A DNA stretch of 32,942 bases from Acidobacteriota bacterium (GTDB lineage: Bacteria; Acidobacteriota; Blastocatellia; RBC074): positions 1-32,942 of the forward strand of contig JADJLO010000024.1 in assembly GCA_016710075.1 (NCBI GenBank). The letters run 5' to 3'. Position numbers and translations under genes: made by a program. Shown here in pieces: positions 8,587-17,307 of this stretch (the first letter of the stretch is position 1; the number at the start of each line of letters is the position of its first letter). Under the pieces are notes generated by a model that saw nothing but the letters and a program-made list of their open reading frames with translations, was not told where the DNA came from and ran no database searches.

Positions 8587-8791
8587 AGCCCAGGGTGAAG
8601 CGAGGCCGAAGGCCGAGCGGAACCCTGGGTATCGTAATTAACTTTATCATCCAGAGCCCGTGAACGCGCGGCGGAAAAAAACCGCTAGACCTTGGCACTG
8701 AATCTGTCGCCCCACTTCGTGGGCTTGGTTTTATTTTTTTGAACTGTACCTAGGGTTCTGCTCGGCCTTCGGCCTCGCTTCACCCTAGGCT
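8587..8791. repeat. Inverted pair of 44-nt nested hairpins (REP-like)
   Basis: The 44-nt element at 8587-8630 recurs in inverse at 8748-8791 with 41 of 44 bases the same. Each copy is itself a hairpin: an 8-bp outer stem (CCCAGGGT with ACCCTGGG), G-A-rich internal loops, a 2-bp step, and a GGCC-GAA-GGCC tip. Two of the three differences change a C-G pair to a T-A pair in the outer stem, keeping the fold. A 117-nt spacer separates the copies. This resembles REP-type palindromic repeats. Confidence 0.75.
8711..8740 (+). terminator. Terminator-like hairpin with T-run
   Basis: CCCAC (8711-8715) and GTGGG (8719-8723) flank a TTC loop, followed by a T-rich run to 8740 that ends in seven T. It is the best rho-independent terminator shape in the window and may end transcripts from the DUF3011 genes, although it lies 230 nt after the last stop. 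Confidence 0.45.
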
Positions 8792-8911
8792 ACATGCTGC
8801 CGCCGGCTTCGCCGGCTGTTTGAATTACTTTAAAAAGAACGTGTCAAACCGATTCAGGAATACTTATTTGCGTAACATAAGTGATTAGGTTGGAATAAAG
8901 GTATTTTTCAA

Positions 8912-8928
8912 CGCCAGGAACGCCAAGA
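8912..8928 (+). repeat. Dispersed 17-nt repeat, copy 1
   Basis: CGCCAGGAACGCCAAGA occurs here and, with one change (C to A), at 21704-21720. It resembles the short degenerate CGCCAAG-type repeats seen in many environmental bacterial genomes; this comparison is from memory. Confidence 0.5.
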
Positions 8929-8951
8929 GGATTCAGAGAGTGATTCATAAT

Positions 8952-9066
8952 TTGTAACTGCTCAGCGCCCATCTTCAAAGGTTCAATCCCAGCCTGATAT
9001 CGTCATCTATCAAATTCTGTTGAGCAGGGGCTGAGCAGTTACAAGCAGTTTATGTTTGTAACTGCT
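8952..9066. repeat. Three copies of TTGTAACTGCT in both orientations
   Basis: TTGTAACTGCTCAGC at 8952-8966 is perfectly inverted at 9030-9044, and an 11-nt part is inverted again at 9056-9066. Copies two and three form a hairpin with an 11-bp stem and 11-nt loop. The layout could be the ends of a small mobile element or a tandem binding site. Confidence 0.6.
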
Positions 9067-9221
9067 TTCGTCGTAAACGCCATTGCAGTCTATTTGATAG
9101 CGCGCAATTGGCCGGCAAATCAAGTTTCCTAAAGGCCAATCTCTTTTATTATCCTGATTGGTCATCATTTGTTCCTTGTTCTTCCCACAATCGGCTTGAG
9201 CAGTTTTGTTGATTGCCAGGG

Positions 9222-10547
9222 TCAATCGGCAGCGTCTTTGACTGAATCGAGTCGTTCGACCATATCGATTACCTGTTTACGGGAGGCGTCGGTCAGGCGG
9301 TCACGCGTGAGCGATGCAAACTTCTCCATCCGGCGATCAATCGCTTCAGGCTCGGGTTTTCCCCGCGGCTGTATTTGAATGGCGCTTCGAGTGTGCGCCC
9401 ATCACGCAGCACAAGGCGAATGGCATATTCCGATGCCTCGGGGACCTCTTCGTATCCGGCTCGCCCTGCAAGGTCGAGGACGGATTTATCGTGGGGCTTC
9501 TTCAGTGAAGTCGTAGACCGAGGCTGAACCACGATGAAGATAGAGCGAAATGGCGAAGTTCATATTCAACTGAGCGCCGACGATGGTGTGTGGCGCTTAA
9601 AATGAAGAATCTTCTGCCCGAACGGCCCGTCTTTCGGCCACTCCTGACGACGATGAATCGTTCGATGTCGCCGGCTTTGATCTTTGATCGTTTGTAGGCA
9701 GGATCGAGGGCGTCGGATGAATGGTCCGATGGAAGAAGAGCATGATGTAAACTTCGGATAAATATAAAGCGGCCCCTCGAACTTATTGAAGTCTTTTTCA
9801 TTGCCTCGTAATCCATCTTGCGGCCCGTGCCGCGGAGATAACTCGGCAGCAACCCCGAAGGTCCTCGACAATGTGGGTCGGCCCTTTCCATCCTTTGGCG
9901 GAGCAACTGCCATTTCGATGCCGGTTCGGGCTGCCCGTGCAACGGCAGCTTCTTGTCCTCGGTTTGATCGAAGTAATACTGGAAAAGTCCGCCGCCGCCG
10001 CCGATGCCGGAGTCCCATTGCAGCGAGAGTCTGATCGGCATTGAGTCTCATCAGCTTTGACGCGGCTGCGGCCGAACCGCCGCCGCCCACCACGCTTGAT
10101 GGCAACCCCAGGCCCTGAAGGCGATCGAGTTGCGCGGCCAGTCGTCCGTTGACCGAGTATGCAATCGCAGTCGCCAGTATCAGATCGCGCCCCGTGGCAT
10201 GCGTGTATTCTGCCACAGTCAGTGGCGCAGGCAGGCTCCGCACGAAGCGCAGATAGTTACTGCGGAAATCGCTGTCGTCGATTTCGTTGCCGTGAATCAA
10301 ATAGGCATTACATGCAGTCGCGGTCTCGAGCGGCGGTTTTCTGTTTACTCCCCAGACGGTTGCTTCGGCCGGCCCGCCAATCTTCATCGGCCGTTCCAAA
10401 TAGGTCCGAGAATCTTTGAAGGCGTTGATGTATGCGCGATCACGCCGATGTTGTCCAGAATACAGAGCTTGCTGCGTCTGGCTCGCCTCCTATAGCCGCG
10501 CCGAACAGGGAGCCGGACCCACGCAAGAGATCACGTCTGGTTATCAT
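9222..10547 (-). CDS. MmgE/PrpD family protein with Tat signal, frame changes
   Basis: A member of the MmgE/PrpD family (2-methylcitrate dehydratase fold); the substrate is unknown. The start at 10547 has a ribosome site (AGGTGA). The N-terminus MITRRDLLRGSGSLFGAA is a twin-arginine signal, so export is likely. Clear blocks follow: ILDNIGVIAHTS, MKIGGPAEATVWGVNRK, ETATACNAYLIHGNEIDDSD, THATGRDLILATAIAYSVNG, SAAAASKLMRLNADQTLAAM, FNKFEGPLYIYPKFTSCSSS, RAGYEEVPEASEYAIRLVLR and RDRLTDASRKQVIDMVERLD. The stop is at 9222-9224. There are at least eight frame changes. The helical segment that usually separates the N-terminus from GGPAEATV is short or missing: the Tat signal joins almost directly to the body. 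It is the third gene of the hydrolase unit, 73 nt after the amidohydrolase stop. Confidence 0.78.
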
Positions 10548-10620
10548 CTTTTCACCTCTCAATTCTGTTTCGTTCCAGACTACACGCTGGCAAAAGGCAC
10601 TGACGCCATTCAGAGTTGTT

Positions 10621-11839
10621 TTAATTTTTCAAGCCAAGAAATTTGAGCGTATTTCGCGAAAAGAACATTGTCAGTTCCTCTTCGGTAAATCTGATTTCTT
10701 TCTTGTCGACGTGTTTAAGGATGAATTCTATCCACTCCTTCTCCGTGTACATCCATTTCGAATGGGGAAGTCGCTACCCGGAACATGGTTCTATTTCGAG
10801 GCGGGGCCGTCGGAATGCACGTCGGAGATAGTCAAGATAACGATGAATCCTTTCTGATCTGCCACCTGCCAGTCGTCTACATCGAGCCAGAGGTTCTTAT
10901 GCCTTTCAGCGAGCTGGCATTCGATCGTGTGCAGTAACAGTTTTTCCGTTCTGTTCCACCGGCGGTACGCGGATGCCGGCTCCACCGGCGCGCCGATTTT
11001 CAGTTTCAGGAAGTCGCGCAGAATATCTTTCGTAGAGGGCTGGATCGCTGAATCCCGATCCATCGTTGCATCAATCATTACTGGTGTGCCGAATTCGAGC
11101 GCTTTTTTCAAAAACAGGTAACACATTCGCGGTTGTTACCGCTTTGTTTGCCAGAGTGTGCCAACCAGTTCACCAAAACCCTTAAAACCGTATTGCGTCA
11201 CCGCTTTTTCAAACATTTTGACGCCATCTTTTCCACGGCGGACATCAATCCCCGCGAAGGGTACAAAGCGCCCGGGATGTTTTTTGCAGAGTTGTGCGAT
11301 AGCTGCCAGCATCGGTTCGACCTGAGAGCCATCAGGATCGCCGGCAACGCCGATTGCCGCCAGCGGGCGTGAATAATCAAGAAAGAAAGAGTAATATCGA
11401 TATCAATTCCCGCTTCGTCCATTTCAGCGCAGATAACGTTCAGCATTGTCTTCAAATGTGCCCGCGCGAAGCGTTGCGGCGGGTATGTATATATTTGCGA
11501 ATGTAAAATCTTCCTGCTCCTTTGAGTCGTACTCGAGAATGCCGTACTTGAATCGTGACCAGTAGGCAATCACTTCCTTGCGGTCCTGTTCGGTGAGGAG
11601 GCATCTGAGAGTCAAAGGGTTTTGCTTCCGCTTTAGGAGGTTCGGAGCGAGGCTGCGTGGGAGGCCGGTGAGATGACTGTAAGCATTGAAAGTACGGCTT
11701 TTGATGCGCTTCTTCAGAAGGCCGTTTCGAGGGGGTTGAGCGTGGAGTGAAGATAAAGTGCTGCCGCACATCATCAGTGCACCGCAGTCCTCCTGCCGTC
11801 GGCGAGGATGGCCTCTCGACGCGAAAATATTTTTGTCAT
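10621..11839 (-). CDS. Amidohydrolase-2-type TIM-barrel hydrolase, many frame changes
   Basis: A metal-dependent hydrolase of the amidohydrolase-2 type. ATG 11839 has a strong ribosome site (AAAGGAGAA) and overlaps the stop of the upstream gene as ATGA, which points to coupled translation. The N-terminus MTKIFSRREAILA contains a possible RR signal. Readable segments in order: HLTGLPRSLAPNLLKRK, LTEQDRKEVIAYWSRFKYGI, ICAEMDEAGIDIDITL, DYSRPLAAIGVAGDPDGSQV, CKKHPGRFVPFAGIDVRRG, YGFKGFGELVG, VFEKALEFGTPVMIDATMDR, then KNLWLDVDDWQ, a C-terminal SDFP step, IEFILKHVDKKEI and MFFSRNTLKFLGLKN with TAA at 10621-10623. The frame is broken about ten times, so metal ligands cannot all be placed. About 400 residues. 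Confidence 0.65.
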
Positions 11840-13201
11840 TTGTTCTCCTTTGACAACTCCCGCTTCAATTGAAGCCAGCGCTTTGACCAGCGCATGCCCT
11901 GCAAGGTCAAGTAATCCGGGCTCGTGATGCGTTCTGGAACATCACCAGGCATATGGTGAAAACTGCCGCCGGCGAAGCCGAAATAGCGATAGCTCCGTTG
12001 GAGACCATTGCCACCATCTCTCCGCCGGGCCGATCCGCAACGATGGGCTTTAAATCGGGCAATCCGGCAAAAGCATCTGGCGAGCACCGGCCTTGAAGTC
12101 CGCGGAACCGAAGAGCCTCCTTGCTCAGCAGTTTACTTTCGAGCCCCGCCCGGTCTTCTCTGTAATCGTTGGTGGCGATGCCGGCTCCCAGATGCAGCCA
12201 GCCTCGCACCTCACCGGCTGCGGCGCGATGTGGTCGATGAAATGCCGTATGCCGACGCCGTTCAATTCGTGCTGATGAGGCGACGAACAACCAGCTCATA
12301 TCTGATTTTGCGAGCCGCTGCCCAGCGCGCCAGCCCAGCCACAGAGCTATACTGGGACCGCGCTCACCGGCGCATTGAAACCATCCGCTGCTCGGCGTTG
12401 AAACAATCATCAGTTTTTTCCGCGCTTCAACCTGCCAATTGTTTCCGAACGCCTCTGCTTTTCATTGTAGGTCCCGTCAATCTGCACGGACGCTTGTGCG
12501 CCAGTCCTGGCGACAGTATCGAGCATCGACTCATCGCTTTGTCCAGCTGTCAGAATCGGCAACGGCCATTTTATCAGGCCCGGCCATCGCATTGAGCGCA
12601 ACGATCTCGCCTGTCGGGGAAAGTGTCACAGCGACAATTGCCGCTACGCCTGTTTGCACAACCGGACCAATGATTTTGTGGACAGATGAATTTGGAATGA
12701 TGGACGCCCCTGCAACAGGCGGGATTTTCCACCAGCGCTATTCTGCCTTTGAGAGATCCAGCAGGCGGCCCGTTGCCTGTGACGGCTACCAGGGGCCTGG
12801 TTGCAGGATTCGCTCCAGTCGTCTGCGGCCACCAGAGCGGAAGGATTTTACCGGTTTACCGTTGATGATCAGGGCACTGGTTTCCAGGTGAAACTGTTGC
12901 AGCGTGAACGGCTCGCTTTGCCTCGAAGCCCACACGGCGGAGTTCAACAGTAAGCCAGCGTGAAGTTTCGATATCCGCGGTTGTCGCTGTGCGGTGATCG
13001 CCAATTTGCAGTAAGTGACAACATCCCGATAAAGCCGCTAGCCGAGAGATAATCAGTGGAATCATAGATGCTGTTCTGCGGAATGTTAATGGCGCTTCAC
13101 CACCAAGATCAACGCCAGAGGAATACATGCTCCGCGTTTCGCAGCACCACGCCGTCCCGTATAATCGCGTGATCAGCGTCGGATGTCGATTTCTTAATCA
13201 T
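11836..13201 (-). CDS. M28-like peptidase family protein, many frame changes
   Basis: A protein related, as far as I can read, to M28-type metallopeptidases with a PA-like insert. Segments in order: DIETSRWLTVELRRVGFEAK, EPFTLQQFHLETSALIINGK, AVTGNGPPAGSLKGRIALVE, a middle portion with IDGTYNEK, LMIVSTPSSGWFQCAGERGP, MSWLFVASSGHEL (read across a shift), RGWLHLGAGIATNDYREDRA, LLSKEALRFRGLQGRC, YFGFAGGSFHHMPGDVPERI, and the end LQLKRELSKENK with TGA at 11836-11838. The TGA overlaps the ATG of the amidohydrolase. The block SSGHEL and the late HHMPGDVPERI are like M28 zinc and substrate regions. The start at 13201 is tentative because the first 60 codons switch frame repeatedly. It could instead be an inactive relative; I cannot assign a substrate. 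Confidence 0.5.
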
Positions 13202-13256
13202 GGGAGATTCACTTTGGGTTATACTCCTGTTGATAGAAACTGACTGAATCTTTATT

Positions 13257-13274
13257 TTACCGACCGGTTGGTTA
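13257..13274. promoter_or_regulatory. Imperfect palindrome, candidate TetR-type operator
   Basis: TTACCGACCGGTTGGTTA is symmetrical at 14 of 18 positions around CCGG. The ACCG-A-CCGGT spacing resembles operators bound by some TetR-family repressors (from memory). It lies 56 nt upstream of the proposed start of the - strand hydrolase genes and about 150 nt before the metal transporter, so it could serve either side. No TetR gene is present in the window. Confidence 0.35.
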
Positions 13275-13423
13275 TGTTTTTAGTCCCATTTTGTCGATCA
13301 AGTTTATCGGTCCTCAAATCCGGGAAATTTAAAGTTTTCCGCAATGGGAGAGTTAGGATTGGTTGCCAGACTTGCAGTCGGCTATTATTTAAGCAGGAAA
13401 ATATTTTTTCAAACCTAAACAGG

Positions 13424-14584
13424 CATATTCCGGATGGATATCTGCCCCGCGACTGGCCGCGCTTATGCGGGTGCCGCTCCATTCTGGTACCTTTCGCCCA
13501 AGAATTAAGCGAATGCTGCACACTGAATGGTGCCGATGCTGTCACTCTTCGCCGCGTTTTCATTTGTCGTTATGATGTTCAATCTGCCGTTGCCTGGAGG
13601 AACAACAGGTGATGCGGTCGGTGTCGGATCGCCTCGATAGTGCTTGGACCCTGGGCGGCGATGCTGGCAATCTCGATGGCTGCTGATTCAGGCATTTTTC
13701 TTCGGCGATGGCGGATCTATGGCCTTGGGAGCCAATTGTTTCAACATAGCGGTTGTCGGTTCTCTGGTCGCATCCCTCGTTTATCGAGTGATTGGAGGTC
13801 GTTCGTCGCTCGATTCGAGAAGGCGGTTGATTGCCGCGGCCCTCGTGGATATGCCGCAATCAATATATCCGCTCTGTTGACAGCGATTGGAGTTCGGCAT
13901 CCAGCCGATGCTTTATCGCGATGCCGCGGGAACTCCGCTTTATGCGCCTTGCCCGCCGGCATCGCGATTCCTGCGACGATGATCGGGCACCTGACTTTCG
14001 CCGGGATTGCCGAGGCGATCGTTTCTGCAGGGGTTGTGTCCTATTTGCAACGCAGCGATTTATCGTTGCTCAAACTAACTGCACCTGATGCGGCAGCAAG
14101 CGAAAACGGAGTTGATCTGATTGAGCCGGTAAACGGCTGGCGCTCAACCCGTTCATTATGGATCGGCCTGGCGGCATTAATGATTATGACACCTCTTGGA
14201 TTGCTGGCTACGGGAGCGGCCTGGGGTGAATGGGGGCCTGAGGATTTCAACAATCCCGAGATTCGAGACCAGATCACACGGTCTTCGCTGAACCAGGCAG
14301 CCCCTGAAACGGCGTCGAGCGGAATGCAGCGACTGGCAACAGTCTGGACCGCACCCATGCCCGATTACGCACCGCCATTTCTGCGCAGCGAAACCTTCGG
14401 TTACATCATGTCGGCAATGTTCGGAGTTGGTTTGATCATCCTTTCATTTTTGCTCATCGGCCGGTTGATGCAGAGGAGCGACCTGGAACCTGAGCAGCTT
14501 CTTCACCGGTTTCAGACGCAGAAGGGTTGTCGGGCACACCATTTCCGAGATGCTCGGCGCGATGGAGTACGCTCTGATGGCTGA
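13424..14584 (+). CDS. cbiM: CbiM-type substrate-binding membrane component of an ECF metal transporter
   Basis: The S-component (metal-capturing membrane protein) of a cobalt/nickel energy-coupling-factor transporter. The N-terminal mark HIPDGYLP begins at 13424. It continues TGRAYAGAAPFWYL, MLSLFAAFSFVVMMFNLPLP, GGTTGDAVGV, IASIVLGPWAAMLAISMA, IQAFFFGDGG, ALGANCFNIAVVGSLVASLV and TMIGHLTFAGIAEAIVSAGV. The C-terminal third has a helix (LWIGLAALMIMTPLGLLATG), a periplasmic loop and a last helix (FGVGLIILSFLLIG), as in CbiM proteins fused to a CbiN-like part. The 5' half has at least six frame changes; from about 13960 it is clean. The codon before CAT is AGG where ATG is expected, and the usual His after PGGTTG reads Asp. 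It overlaps the next gene. Confidence 0.83.
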
Positions 14585-15358
14585 TGATCTGGCGCGCGTC
14601 GACGGGTTGCTCCAGCGTCTCGACCCGCGAGTCAAAATTGTGGGATTGTTCTCGTTGATCATCGCAGCATCGTTGTCACGAAAGCTGGAAATTATCGGCG
14701 GAGTTTTTCTTGTTGCCCTGGTCCTGGCCATTTTGTCGCGGATTCCTTTGCTCATTCTGGCGAAGCGTGGATGGATCACTGCTTTGCTCTTCACCGGCTT
14801 TATCGCATTGCCTTCCATTTTTATCACGCCGGAAACGTCATTTATCGCCTGCCGCTACTGGACTGGGCGGTCACTGCGCAGGGATTGACCAGCGCCACAT
14901 TTTTGATCGGGCGAGTCGAAACATCCGTCACTCTTTCGCTGCTGCTGGTTCTGTGCACTCCGTGGACAACAGTTCTCAAGGCGCTGAGAGTTCTCTGCGT
15001 CCCTGCCGTTTTCATCGTGATACTGGGAATGACATATCGATATATCTTCCTGCTGCTGCAGAAAAGCAGGGAAATGCTTGAGGCGAGGCAGAGCCGGATG
15101 GTGGGGGGAATTGGACTCTCGTCAAAGCCGGCGATTGGCAGTGGCTGGGATCACCGTCCTCCTGGGCAAAACTTTCCGAACTGAGCAGCGAGGTCTATCT
15201 TGCGATGTTGTCTCGCGGATTTCGCGGAGATGTCGATACCTCTCGATGAATTCAGCATGACCGGTCGTGACTGGGTCGGGATGCTGGTTTTATCCGGACT
15301 GGCTGCACTGGCAATTTTACTTTGGCAGATGATCACTTATGACAACATCAGTGTTTGA
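14550..15358 (+). CDS. cbiQ: CbiQ-type transmembrane component of an ECF metal transporter
   Basis: The transmembrane T-component that couples CbiM to the ATPase. The reading starts near MLGAMEYALMADDLARVDGL, then LQRLDPRVKIVGLFSLI. It continues through hydrophobic helices (GGVFLVALVLAILSRIPLLI, WITALLFTGFIALP), VTAQGLTSATFLIGRVETSV and VFIVILGMTYRYIFLLLQKS. The coupling-helix motif REMLEARQSRM is followed by GKTFRLSSEVYLAMLSRGFR, GDVDT, the last helix and the end ITYDNISV with TGA at 15356-15358. Frame changes lie near 14840, 15105-15180 and 15235. The first 10-20 residues may lie upstream of 14550, in the end of cbiM (RRRVVGHTISE in the same frame). The stop overlaps the cbiO start by 20 nt, so the two are translated together. 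Confidence 0.85.
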
Positions 15359-16139
15359 AGCCCGGAACCTTGTCTATCGCTATCGCGATATGCGCGCTCA
15401 ACGGCCTTAATCTGACGATTGAGCAGGGAAAACATTGGCTCTGCTGGGCGCTAATGGATCGGGCAAATCAACGCTGCTGCGAATTCTCGACGGCCTCTAT
15501 TTCCCTGAGAGTGGAAGCCTCGCCTTTTGCGGAGAGCCGCTGACAGAAGAGCGGTTGCAGGACGATTCGTTCGCATTTCAGTTCCGGCGTCGCGTCGGAT
15601 TCGTTTTTCAAAATCCTGATGTGCAGCTATTCAATCCGACCGTCTTCGATGAACTGGCATTTGGACCTCTGCAATTGGGCTGGCCGAAAGATCTCATCCG
15701 GCAGCGCATCGGCGAGATGCTTGAACAGATGGAGATCACCCACCTCAAAAACCGACCGCCTCATCACCTCTCAGGCGGAGAGAAGAAGCGCGGGTCGCCC
15801 TGGCTTCTGTTCTCATCCTGGATCCTGAAGTTCTGCTGCTCGATGAGCCAACTGCTGCTCTCGATCCCAAAAGCGAGAGCCGGATCATCGATCTGCTGAT
15901 AGATTGGAAGGAAGTCTCAAACAGTGGTTATGGCCACATAGTCTGGATGTCGTTGAGGATATCGCAGATCAGGCCTTCATTTTCAGGGAGGGGCGTCATT
16001 GCCGGCGGACTGCTCTCGTGATCTGCTGCGAGACGAAGCGCTGCTTAAAGAGACTAATCTGATTCACTCTCATCGTCACGCTCACCCATCCGGCGAAGTT
16101 CATTCACATCTTCACAGTCATCACGATCACGGTCATTGA
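15339..16139 (+). CDS. cbiO: CbiO-type ATPase of an ECF metal transporter, with His-rich tail
   Basis: The energy-supplying ABC ATPase. ATG 15339 gives MTTSVFEARNLVYRYRDMRA, with LNGLNLTIEQGK after a two-base loss in a GCGC repeat. Motifs in order: Walker A GANGSGKST, Q-loop FVFQNPDVQLFNPTVFDELA, signature LSGGEKKR, Walker B LLLDEPTAALDP, and an H-loop in the line VVMATHSLDVVEDIAD. All catalytic motifs are readable once frame changes near 15400, 15795, 15925 and 16000-16020 are crossed. The protein ends in a tail of 24 residues containing 11 histidines (HSHRHAH, then HSHLHSHHDHGH) directly before the TGA at 16137-16139. Such tails are known from metal-handling proteins. With cbiM and cbiQ it forms one operon; no cbiN, cobalamin or hydrogenase gene is next to it, so cobalt, nickel or another metal cannot be told apart. 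Confidence 0.85.
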
Positions 16140-16206
16140 TGATACCAATCTATGACAAACTGATGCTTGAACTCTGCAGGGGCTGAAAACTGTGTTTACA
16201 GCGTAG

Positions 16207-17155
16207 CTAGTCTTTAATAAGCGGGTCCATCTCTACTTTTGTGGGAACCATGCCATCCCATATTCTGACAGGTACGCCATTGTGGGAGGAGAATTATTCG
16301 TGGAGTTTTGCCCCGCTCGAAGATCTTCATGAAATCATCGTATTTTATTCTTCCAATGGGGAACTGAGCCTGATACTTATTCTTGAACATCGCGACCTCG
16401 GCCTCGCTGTTGGAGCATAAAGCGACGACCGAGGCCTTGGCACTCTCCGGCTGAGCCGAGCTTGTTGAGTTCAGGTACGCTCTGCTGGCAATGAGTGCAG
16501 CCGGTGTCCATCAAAACCAGAGTCCAGTAACCATTCTGCAGGTTCTCTGAGATCCCGTCGATTTTTATCCCTTCAAGGATGCCGGGTTTAGCGCTTTGTG
16601 CCTTGAGCCTGATCATCGGATCGGACGACTGCCTGCTGCTGTTGCTTGACATGCCTGTGACTGCCACCCCGGAGATGGCCGAAAGCAGAACCATTGAATA
16701 TCTCAGAGTCCGGTAACGTATCGGTTCGTGTTTACTGAGAATCCATGCGGCGGTGATTGCAAGAAGCATCACCAGATCCTCTGCGAAGCTTCCGCAGGAG
16801 TGCGCTTGACCCAGGATCCGAAACATCCGCAATCTTCAGTCGCGCCCGTATACCAGGCCCACCCACAAGAGTTAAGAAGACGACAAACAGCACGACTGTT
16901 GCAGGCAGGGCAATACGTCTGCGGAAACCGGCAATCAAAGCCATCCCAAGGCCACATTCGATGACAATCATCGTCCATGCCGTCACCTTGATCAAAATTG
17001 GTACTGTGATTATCTTGTAATCGCCAATCTGCTGGATGAAATCCAGCGGCTGAGTATGCCTTCAGAAGACCGGCCAAAAGCAGAATGGCTCCGATTATTA
17101 TCTCAATGATTCGTGCGCTCAGACCCCGATAGTTTTCAATTCTTATAAGTGCCAC
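16207..17155 (-). CDS. MauE/DoxX-like membrane protein fused to a thioredoxin-like domain, frame changes
   Basis: A membrane-anchored redox protein of about 315 residues. Read from 17155: MALIRIENYRGLSARIIEII, IGAILLLAGLLKAYS, then ILIKVTAWTMIVIECGLGMA, IALPATVVLFVVFLTLVG, and the cysteine motif GATEDCGCFGSWV typical of the MauE/DoxX redox family. Next is a fourth helix (EDLVMLLAITAAWILS) and a linker. The extracytoplasmic domain follows: LVLMDTGCTHCQQSVPELNK with the CxxC pair CTHC, SVVALCSNSEAEVAMFKNKY, FPIGRIKYDDFMKIFERGKT, PRIILL and the end VEMDPLIKD with TAG at 16207-16209. Frame changes lie near 17045, 16860, 16790, 16455 and 16300. The fusion suggests that the membrane part passes electrons to the thioredoxin part, by analogy with MauE/MauD. 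The target protein is unknown. Confidence 0.75.
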
Positions 17156-17307
17156 GGCTCGATTCCCTGTAAATATTTCTTTAAACTTTAAAAGTGTTAA
17201 TTGATTATGGACAATTTCAGTCTGTCAAGGTAACTTCCATTCACAATTTTGATAAATTAAATCGAAGATATAATATCAAAGCCTGACTGCAAAAGGCGGA
17301 GGATCAA

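Larger units (their letters stand above)
8481..9221. other. Repeat-rich gene-free stretch
   Basis: No protein gene is supported in these 741 nt. The stretch holds two inverted 44-nt nested hairpins (8587-8630 and 8748-8791), a terminator-like hairpin with T-run (8711-8740), a GCCGGC/GCCGGC hairpin (8802-8816), a 17-nt sequence repeated at 21704 (8912-8928), and three copies of a TTGTAACTGCT motif (8952-9066). It separates the + strand envelope genes from the - strand hydrolase genes and looks like a landing site for dispersed repeats. Confidence 0.6.

Noticed and set aside
8980..8990. GGTTCAATCCC, like the T-arm of a tRNA
   Set aside because: No matching acceptor, D or anticodon arms could be placed around it.
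13202..13423. Possible cobalamin or Ni-Co riboswitch before cbiM
   Set aside because: I could not find the conserved B12-box or other core elements; only small local hairpins are present.
16728..17020. Open frames on the + strand
   Set aside because: They are shadows of the MauE-like membrane helices on the - strand.
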